DNA of 56,837 bases, taken from the NCBI GenBank assembly GCA_020630275.1, contig JAHDBU010000004.1, forward strand, positions 1-56,837, read 5' to 3'. Positions 49,680-56,837 of this stretch are shown here, in pieces. Under the pieces are notes generated by a model that was given only the letters and a program-made list of their open reading frames with translations, searched no databases and was not told the origin of the DNA. The position numbers were made by a program, and so were the translations under genes. Each line of letters opens with the position of its first letter. Position 1 is the first letter of the stretch. The DNA is from Hellea sp. GTDB taxonomy: Bacteria > Pseudomonadota > Alphaproteobacteria > Caulobacterales > Maricaulaceae.

Positions 49680-50804
49680 TCAAGCGGCCTTTTGATCTTT
49701 TGCGTCCAAACGTTCCATCAACCACTCTTTATCGGGATCAGGAATATCAAAGGGGAGTGTTAAAGTTCTTTCCAGCATTAAAGTCTGAAAGTAGCCTTGG
49801 TCATATTCAATGCCGGAAATTTCCAAATCTCTATAAATTGCACAGCCGGCAAAGACGACACGGATACTTAAATCATCAAGACCAGCCTGTTTACACAAGG
49901 ATGTTAGTCCAAAGGGGCCAGTATCATACATCATCAACCCGGCTTTATTTGAAGAAATACCAGCCAGAACAGCTAGGCTATGCTTGACAACGGACATCCG
50001 ACCCAAGCCTATGGCCCGGATAAGAAATGATGGGGACAGTCGACCCATCTGGGCCATATGTAGGCTAAACTCTCGAATTTCTCGATCTGTTTGATCCTCG
50101 TCTATAAGATCGAGACTGGCTCTTTCCCGAGCCCGTCCGGCTATATCCGCCGCTTGGAGACCAGGGATATTGTGCCGCTTATTTAATACAACCGCAGCTT
50201 CTTCAGAGGCCATCGTAATCAGCTTTTCCATGACAGAATTTGGTAGATCAGTCCTGGAAATCATGGCCTCTTTGATTAGGTCGTCATCATAATAGAAATC
50301 AAGAATATCTTCCGCAATATCGGCGTCAATCAAAGCACCGTCATTGGCAGCAACCGTTGCCACCGCTTTACTGTCGCCATACCGCACAATGGCTTTGACG
50401 AGATCTCCGGATACTTTTGGCCTCCGGGCAACGGCAATGACTTTTGCGGCGGCATTGGATTTCAAAACTTCGATCAAATCGTCATCTGTCAAAACGGGGG
50501 AGTTTTCTATGATTGGAATAGCAATGTTATCGACATCTGCGATGAGTTTTAATGCCACCGCTCGAGGAAGGTCTGGGGAATTGCGCAGCGTAATAGCAAG
50601 GGCACGACGTACCATTTCTACGGCATCCTTCGCCATAAACTTTAAAAGATCGGTCGCGAGGCTCGTTTCAGCATCGGAAAGAACTGATTTACGTACGACA
50701 TGACAAATGCGTTGTGCCGCATTTGCGCGCTTTTCCGGGTCAGGGTGCCGGACCAAAACACGAATATCGTCTTCGCTAAGATGTTCCAGAGCCAGTTCGC
50801 CCAT
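49680..50804 (-). CDS. DUF2336-family HEAT-like repeat protein
   Basis: Helical repeats VLVRHPDPEKRANAAQRICHVV, IPIIENSPVLTDDDLIEVL; typical alphaproteobacterial DUF2336. Confidence 0.75.
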   Translation of the reverse strand: MGELALEHLSEDDIRVLVRHPDPEKRANAAQRICHVVRKSVLSDAETSLATDLLKFMAKDAVEMVRRALAITLRNSPDLPRAVALKLIADVDNIAIPIIENSPVLTDDDLIEVLKSNAAAKVIAVARRPKVSGDLVKAIVRYGDSKAVATVAANDGALIDADIAEDILDFYYDDDLIKEAMISRTDLPNSVMEKLITMASEEAAVVLNKRHNIPGLQAADIAGRARERASLDLIDEDQTDREIREFSLHMAQMGRLSPSFLIRAIGLGRMSVVKHSLAVLAGISSNKAGLMMYDTGPFGLTSLCKQAGLDDLSIRVVFAGCAIYRDLEISGIEYDQGYFQTLMLERTLTLPFDIPDPDKEWLMERLDAKDQKAA

Positions 50805-50923
50805 CGCTTACCTCCATCAGGAAAGAATAATCAGATAGGGTAAACGGTCACTTAAGAAACGTTTCTCGATCAATTAATTTTCAGTTCACCTGTGAAGCGT
50901 TAAAGCTCCCGCCAGGGGGATAA

Positions 50924-51106
50924 ATGAGACCGATTAAAAATCAAAAACCAAAGACTTCCAAACAAGCTCTATTAGCGCGATTAAAGCAGACGCGTTCTAA
51001 AACCCCGACCCCAAGCCTGAAATACATTAACGATACCAATCAACGTGAAATCGAAGGCGATGACGGTCTAACAATCCCTGATTTCAGAACAGTCATAAAT
51101 AACTAG
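50924..51106 (+). CDS. Small basic hypothetical protein (60 aa)
   Basis: MRPIKNQKPKTSKQALLARLKQTRSK...; AGGGGGATAA before ATG. Confidence 0.45.
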   Translation: MRPIKNQKPKTSKQALLARLKQTRSKTPTPSLKYINDTNQREIEGDDGLTIPDFRTVINN

Positions 51107-51114
51107 AAGAAGAA

Positions 51115-51191
51115 TGGTACCGCCTCTTGGTCTCGAACCAAGGACCTCCGGTTCCACAAACCGGCGCTCTAACCAACTGAGCTAAGGCGGC
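51115..51191 (-). tRNA. tRNA-His (GTG), CCA encoded, discriminator A73, G1-U72
   Basis: GCCGCCTTAGCTCAGTTGGTTAGAGCGCCGGTTTGTGGAACCGGAGGTCCTTGGTTCGAGACCAAGAGGCGGTACCA; anticodon loop TTGTGGA. Confidence 0.97.
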
Positions 51192-51259
51192 CCACATACG
51201 ATGAGCGCGCCGCTTCTAACCGAAGCCGCGCGCATCTTCAAGACTATAATGTAAGAGTT

Positions 51260-52261
51260 TTAGGCGTCGTCAGGCAGTTTAATATTCTGCCATCCCTGGC
51301 TACCCAGTTTTTCTTGAAAACGGATATAGGCATCCAGCTCACGAGCACGACGAGCCGGGCTCGGATGGGTGGACATAAATTCAGGAGTCTTCCGAGTACT
51401 GGCTGCGGCCATTTTTTCCCAGAGACGGACGGCCTGCATAGGATCATAGCCAGCTTTATGCATATATTTCGCACCCAGACGGTCGGATTGCAACTCATGC
51501 TTGCGAGAGAATGGCAATACGACACCCAGCGAGTATCCCATACCCAGCGCTGCGCTTAGCAAACGCGTATTATACTGAGCGCCCTGCATACATCTTTGGT
51601 ATTCTCTCTGGATGGCATAGAGTTCCTGCCTGGAAACTTGCTCACGAGTCCGTCCGCCAATCCGGTTCATCGCCTTGGAACGACAACTCTTCTGCAGCTG
51701 ACTACCAGCGACTGCTGTTCCGCCCGCAACGACAAGCTGACCACCCATTTGCTGACTAACGCGCTCCGCAGCATGTTTACCCGTAACGTGACCAACTTCA
51801 TGACCCATAACAGCCGCAATCTGATCATCATTATCGGCGAAATCCATCATGCCTTTGTAGAAGCCAACTCGGTTGCCGGGCAGGACGAAGGCGTTTTTTG
51901 ATTCCTTTTCGAAAACCGCGTAATCCCAGGCTTCGTCGCCTTTGTTGGCGCCGCGTGACACACGCGCACCAATATTTTGCAATCTACGCAGATAACGGGG
52001 GTCCGTCGATGTTGGTAATTTCGCCTTAGCTTCATTCCAGCTCGACGCCGCCATTTGGCTTAATTGGCTATCGCCAACCAGAAGGAACTGTTTGGAACCA
52101 GTTTCTGGGTTGGTGGCGCATCCTGATAATGCAGGAGCCGCGAGTGTCAAAGCACCGCCTGCAGCAAGGGCTTGCACCATAAGGCGACGATCAAGCATTT
52201 CCTGCTCGTCTTTTTTAACATGTTCACAATTTTCGTGATGATGGCCGTGGCTACACAACAT
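51260..52261 (-). CDS. M48-family metalloprotease, lipoprotein with His/Cys-rich N-terminal leader
   Basis: MGHEVGHVTGKHAAERVSQQ; HELQSDRLGAKYMHKAGYDP; lipobox LSGCAT; strong AAGGAG 6 nt from ATG 52261. Confidence 0.92.
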   Translation of the reverse strand: MLCSHGHHHENCEHVKKDEQEMLDRRLMVQALAAGGALTLAAPALSGCATNPETGSKQFLLVGDSQLSQMAASSWNEAKAKLPTSTDPRYLRRLQNIGARVSRGANKGDEAWDYAVFEKESKNAFVLPGNRVGFYKGMMDFADNDDQIAAVMGHEVGHVTGKHAAERVSQQMGGQLVVAGGTAVAGSQLQKSCRSKAMNRIGGRTREQVSRQELYAIQREYQRCMQGAQYNTRLLSAALGMGYSLGVVLPFSRKHELQSDRLGAKYMHKAGYDPMQAVRLWEKMAAASTRKTPEFMSTHPSPARRARELDAYIRFQEKLGSQGWQNIKLPDDA

Positions 52262-52304
52262 GGCGTTCTCCTTCTTCGACTAAAGGAACTATAGAATTAA
52301 ACGA

Positions 52305-52362
52305 TTCAAATGAACAGAGGCTGAGTGCAGCGTTCATATGAACATTACAGTCAAATAACTGT
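52305..52362. promoter_or_regulatory. Operator-like palindromes between M48 and asmA genes
   Basis: TTCAAATGAAC 52305-52315, GTTCATATGAAC 52332-52343 (perfect), ACAGT-6nt-ACTGT 52347-52362. Confidence 0.4.
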
Positions 52363-52423
52363 GATTCAGAATGTAAGCTGTGTTAAATTAAGTTTTGAGT
52401 GCAAAATTTAGGACGTTCTCGCC

Positions 52424-55400
52424 ATGCGCAAAATAGTTATAGGCACTTTTATTGTTCTTTTGCTGCTGATTCTGGCAGCCGTTATTATTCCTTTCTTGAT
52501 CCCGTCATCGCTCTATAAAACCACGATTCAGGAGCAATTATCGTCGCGCATTGGCCGAACCGTGAAGATTGACGGCGACGTTAAAATTTCTCCCCTTCCA
52601 AGCTTAAAAATCAGAATGGACAATGTTTCCATTGAGAACCCTGAAGGGTTTTCAGAGCAAGACTTTATACAGATGGAGTCGCTGAGTACCCGCGTCAAAC
52701 TCCTACCTTTGATTTCCAAGCGTGTTGAAATTGCCGCCTTCGGCCTAAATCGACCCGTCATCTCGTTAGAAAAACGAGCCGATGGAAAAATGAATTGGGT
52801 ATTAGATAATGATCCAGAAAAGGCTCCGTCTACCGAAGGTCCGTTTAAACGGGATGGTCGTTATGCTGACATCGAAGCGTCCATCGGAACATTCGAGATT
52901 CGAAATGGCGAAATTTCCTATGTCGATGAGACTAAAAACAGGTCGCATAATATAAAGGATGTAAATCTCGACCTGACAATGAAATCCCTGGCTCATCCAC
53001 TCGCCATTCAGGGTGACTTGGTCATCGACGACATTCCAGCCGATTTGGACGTGGACTTAGACACACCCCAAAGTTTTCTACTTGGGCAAAAAACACCCGT
53101 TGATCTCAAATTATCGACCCGGCTGGGCAAAGTTTCAGCAAAAGGATTTTTTACAGAAAGTCCTGATATGCATTTTGCTCTGGATATGGATGGAATGCTT
53201 GAGGAGCTCTCACCTCTTGCCCGATTTTTACCGTCTGATCTGGCTATATTGAAAATCGCTGAGTCAGTCGAATTTAGTGGGCTTTATCAATATGAAGGTC
53301 AGGCTTTGAACGCTAGCGAGGCCAGTATCATTCTCAAGGGGCCAAAGCTCCAATCAAAATTCATAGGCGACGCCAACATAGGCGAAAACATAACGGGATC
53401 AGGCAATCTCGATTTGGATATAAGCGACTTACCAGACGTATTGAAAGCGCTGAAAATCGACATGCCGGGTCGCGATACGATCTCAAGCCTGCAATTGAAA
53501 TCCAACCTCAAAATGGATGGCGACAACATCTTCGCTGAGAGTTTAGACGCCGTCGCTAAAGGGGTCGGTTTGGATGCGGCCTTTAAAGGTACAGGTGAAT
53601 TTGGAAACACTCAGAAAATCACCGGTCAATTCGAGACAAATATCGAGTCAGTCCCAACGCTCGCCAAAAAATTTGATATTGAAAATCCGCAACTTGATTT
53701 GCTCGGGCAAACAAAAGCGTCTGGAGATTTAATCTATGATGGAAACAATATCGAGCTTGTTTTGGATCAGGCCAATACGACCAGCGCTTTTCTCGATGGA
53801 CTGTATCAAGGCGCCGTCAAAATAGTCGATGGCAATATCGCCCTGGACGGCGAATTTGATACATCTATCTTGGACCCCAAAGGAACGGCTAGTCTCATTG
53901 GAAATCAATCACTCTACCCGTCGGCACTCGGACAAATGAGCGCGAAAGGTAAAATTTCCGGCTCCCCAGATCAGATAAACATTCAGGATCTCGACCTGAA
54001 GCTGACCGACGGCCAGTTAAATGGTCAATATAGTGGCGAACTGACTTACGGCCCGAACGGTGTATCACTGCTTGGCGCTTTTGACGGGAATGTGCCGGAC
54101 CTGCAAACGCTCTCGCAAGTGACCGGTCTGGATCTGCCATATGCTCAATCCATCGGTCGCATAAAGACACAAGGTGACTTCAAAAGCGAAAACGGAAAAG
54201 TCGCCATGACCTCGCTCATCATCGATCTGACGGACGGCGAACTTAACGGTCGATTTGACGGCGGCGCCGTATTTAATGAAGGCTTTCAACTCGACGGAAA
54301 TCTGAAAGCTGAGATCCCGTCAGCTCGAACTTTGACTCGTAGTACGACAGGGATCGAACTCCCTCCCAGCACCCAAGCCGGTGCTATTTACGAACGCGTA
54401 GCGCTAAACGGGCGAGTAACCGGAAACCCCGCTGAATTAAAGTTCTCCAACGGCGATCTATCCATGGACGCAATTTCCGGGGCCGGCGATTTCATCCTCG
54501 ATCTAACGCAAACAAAACCAACCTTAAAAGGCACGCTGGATATGGGACAAATCGATTTTCGTCCGTACACCGCGGCCTATATGGCTTCTTATGAGGGACA
54601 AGGCCTTCAGCCATGGAGCGAAACCCCGCTTAACCTGTCTGCACTCACGGTCATGGATGGTAAATACCTGATCAAAACGCCCGAAGTTATATTCGGGCCG
54701 CTAACTTTCGGGCAAACGGACCTCAATGCGACTGTCTCAAACGGGGTTATGACAGCAAAACTCCCTGAAATAAATCTCTATGGCGGCTTGGGGGTCTTAA
54801 CCGCAACATTGGATGCGTCGGGCCAAATTCCGAAAGTCAAACTGGCGGTGACGCTCGAAGATATACGGTCTAACCGTTTCCTCGGATCTCTGGCCAATTT
54901 CACAAAACTAGAGGGCCAAGGTCATACTTTACTGGAGCTCAGCGGAGAAGGACGCAGTCAGGCAGAAATCATGCGATCTCTGGACGGATATGGCGACTTT
55001 GAGGTGATTGGTGGCGTTATCAAGGGAATCGATCTTTCGCAGCTCCTGACCGGGATTGACGAGACCTTGACCCAACGGGTTTTGCCGACCGGAATCGGCA
55101 ACAAATATGTCACGAAGTTTGACGACATGGTTGGAAAGTTCAAAATCAAAGACGGGGTGATTTCGATAGAGTCTTTGAACTTGAAAGCTTTAGGCGTGCT
55201 GGCAAGCGGATCAGGTCAGCTTGATATCGGAAATCAGAGTGTTGATTTCGGCTTGAGACCTCGACTGACCGGTACGAACGCGGGCGATATCGGGCGGTTT
55301 GGAGTGCCGGTCCGTTTCAAAGGACCATGGGGGCAAGTATCGCCCGGACCGGACTTGGACTTTCTTCAAAAGATAGCTGTTGAAAAAGCTAAAATCAAAG

Positions 55401-55759
55401 CCCAGGAAGAAATTCAGAATCGTGTAGGTAGCGAGGTCGGCGGCGTATTGAGTGACCTCTTGGGCATCCCTAAAAGTGAGAGCCCGGAATCTGCACCTGT
55501 TTCCCAGAATGCCAACGACGGAACCGAACCAACAGAAAACCCCGAGCCGATTGAAACGGCTGAAACAGAGGTCATCGACGCCAACTCGGAAAACTTAGAA
55601 ACCGGACCAGAAACCTCCACAGAAATTCAGGCCAATCCGACAGAAACCGTCCCGGCACCTGAAGAAGAAGCTGACGCCAAAGACAAAAGCCTGGAAGAAA
55701 AGATTCTCGAGGAAGGGCTGGACCGACTATTTGGCAGCGATAAAAAAGATCGACCATAG
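52424..55759 (+). CDS. AsmA-family protein
   Basis: N-terminal TM then SSLYKTTIQEQLSSRIGRTVKIDGDVKISPLPSLKIRMDNVSIENPEGF; GPWGQVSPGPDL C-terminal region. Confidence 0.93.
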   Translation: MRKIVIGTFIVLLLLILAAVIIPFLIPSSLYKTTIQEQLSSRIGRTVKIDGDVKISPLPSLKIRMDNVSIENPEGFSEQDFIQMESLSTRVKLLPLISKRVEIAAFGLNRPVISLEKRADGKMNWVLDNDPEKAPSTEGPFKRDGRYADIEASIGTFEIRNGEISYVDETKNRSHNIKDVNLDLTMKSLAHPLAIQGDLVIDDIPADLDVDLDTPQSFLLGQKTPVDLKLSTRLGKVSAKGFFTESPDMHFALDMDGMLEELSPLARFLPSDLAILKIAESVEFSGLYQYEGQALNASEASIILKGPKLQSKFIGDANIGENITGSGNLDLDISDLPDVLKALKIDMPGRDTISSLQLKSNLKMDGDNIFAESLDAVAKGVGLDAAFKGTGEFGNTQKITGQFETNIESVPTLAKKFDIENPQLDLLGQTKASGDLIYDGNNIELVLDQANTTSAFLDGLYQGAVKIVDGNIALDGEFDTSILDPKGTASLIGNQSLYPSALGQMSAKGKISGSPDQINIQDLDLKLTDGQLNGQYSGELTYGPNGVSLLGAFDGNVPDLQTLSQVTGLDLPYAQSIGRIKTQGDFKSENGKVAMTSLIIDLTDGELNGRFDGGAVFNEGFQLDGNLKAEIPSARTLTRSTTGIELPPSTQAGAIYERVALNGRVTGNPAELKFSNGDLSMDAISGAGDFILDLTQTKPTLKGTLDMGQIDFRPYTAAYMASYEGQGLQPWSETPLNLSALTVMDGKYLIKTPEVIFGPLTFGQTDLNATVSNGVMTAKLPEINLYGGLGVLTATLDASGQIPKVKLAVTLEDIRSNRFLGSLANFTKLEGQGHTLLELSGEGRSQAEIMRSLDGYGDFEVIGGVIKGIDLSQLLTGIDETLTQRVLPTGIGNKYVTKFDDMVGKFKIKDGVISIESLNLKALGVLASGSGQLDIGNQSVDFGLRPRLTGTNAGDIGRFGVPVRFKGPWGQVSPGPDLDFLQKIAVEKAKIKAQEEIQNRVGSEVGGVLSDLLGIPKSESPESAPVSQNANDGTEPTENPEPIETAETEVIDANSENLETGPETSTEIQANPTETVPAPEEEADAKDKSLEEKILEEGLDRLFGSDKKDRP

Positions 55760-55881
55760 AATACAGCTTGCGTTTGAAAGCATTTGAGACGCCCGGAAAG
55801 GGTCAAAAAATCCACCTTTCTGGCTGAACATAGTAATAATTTTTTACGAAACAATGGTATCTGGGGCGCAAGTTAGCAGGA

Positions 55882-56769
55882 ATGGATATCATGGGCATTA
55901 ATGATCCTGTCATCGCCGAGCAGACACCGGCTGAAGATTTTCAAATCGAACAACGCTGGAAAAAGTACACTGACGAAGAACATGCCGTATGGCGCACACT
56001 GTATGAGCGACAAATCAAAGTCCTCAAGGATCGGGCTGTGCCTGAGTTCTACGAGGGACTAAATGCACTTAATCTCAATGAAGGCGGCATTCCTGATTTT
56101 GAAAAAATAAATGAAAAGCTCATGGATTTGACAGGTTGGGAAGTTATCGCTGTGCCCCACCTCATCCCGGATGATATCTTTTTTGATCATCTCGCCAACC
56201 GACGTTTTCCAGCCGGCCGATTTATCCGCTCGAGAGATCAATTGGACTATCTCCAGGAACCAGATATTTTCCATGATGTTTTTGGTCATGTCCCCCTTTT
56301 AACCCAACCCGTTTTTGCCAATTACATGGAAGCCTATGGAAAAGGCGGTATTCGCGCCCTGAAATGGGATTGCCTCAAAAACCTGGCGCGTCTTTACTGG
56401 TATACGGTCGAGTTCGGTTTGATGCGCAAAGACGATGGCTTCCAAATCTATGGAGCCGGCATCGTATCATCCCGAACCGAAAGTGTTTTTAGTGTCGACG
56501 ACCCCTCGCCTAACCGCATTCATTTTGATCTCGAGCGGGTCATGCAGACCGATTACCGAATAGATGATTTTCAACAAGTCTATTTCGTCATCAATTCCTT
56601 CGAGGAACTATTCGACGTCACCCAACAGGATTTCGCGCCGATTTATGATTTCATGACGGGCAGCGATAAAATATATGGACTCACGGAAACATTAGAGTCT
56701 GACCACGTCTACAATGTCGGGACTCAGAACTACGCGGAGGCCGGTGGTCGCTTTGCCAAGGCTAGTTAA
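55882..56769 (+). CDS. phhA: Phenylalanine 4-monooxygenase
   Basis: YTDEEHAVWRTLYERQ; RFIRSRDQLDYLQEPDIFHDVFGHVPLL; RLYWYTVEFGLM; GAGIVSSRTES. Confidence 0.97.
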   Translation: MDIMGINDPVIAEQTPAEDFQIEQRWKKYTDEEHAVWRTLYERQIKVLKDRAVPEFYEGLNALNLNEGGIPDFEKINEKLMDLTGWEVIAVPHLIPDDIFFDHLANRRFPAGRFIRSRDQLDYLQEPDIFHDVFGHVPLLTQPVFANYMEAYGKGGIRALKWDCLKNLARLYWYTVEFGLMRKDDGFQIYGAGIVSSRTESVFSVDDPSPNRIHFDLERVMQTDYRIDDFQQVYFVINSFEELFDVTQQDFAPIYDFMTGSDKIYGLTETLESDHVYNVGTQNYAEAGGRFAKAS

Positions 56770-56837
56770 TTAACCGTTCCTTTGAAACGGATAAAAGTCC
56801 GACCCTAGATCCAGAATGCGAGTTAACTCGTCGAGAG
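56770..56837 (-). CDS. C-terminal fragment of an unidentified CDS running off the window
   Basis: Open minus frame LDELTRILDLGSDFYPFQRNG-stop, with TAA at 56772-56770. Short, so weak. Confidence 0.4.
   Translation of the reverse strand, partial: LDELTRILDLGSDFYPFQRNG

Overview
This 56.8-kb window is mostly core chromosome of an alphaproteobacterium, probably Caulobacterales/Maricaulales-like: cckA, a DksA-type protein, B12-dependent nrdJ, and a tRNA-His with A73/U72. I identify about 45 protein genes, two tRNAs (Asn-GTT, His-GTG) and several regulatory or terminator structures. Core genes include ilvD (partial), alaS, recA, cckA, gyrA, aspS, nrdJ, der, bamB, panB, nadK and phhA. No CRISPR array, prophage, IS element or rRNA was seen. 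The most interesting segment is about 440-4650. It holds a ParDE toxin-antitoxin pair with a palindromic operator, divergent from a FAN1-like VRR-NUC nuclease fused to a DEDDh (DnaQ-like) exonuclease. A GTTC-N7-GTTC LexA-type box lies immediately before the fusion ORF, and the same motif sits at the recA promoter in this window. The fusion is followed 11 bp later by a lipoprotein whose C-terminus resembles the pullulanase C-terminal domain without a catalytic domain. A tRNA-Asn follows, with a cluster of short direct and inverted repeats at its 3' end. Other observations include an aspS/pentapeptide-gene convergent hairpin made from both genes' final codons, interlocked stop codons (CTAG, TTAA), a palindrome-rich gyrA leader, tandem DUF885 lipoproteins, and a His-rich leader on an M48 lipoprotein. 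All family calls are by eye from motifs; no database search was run.
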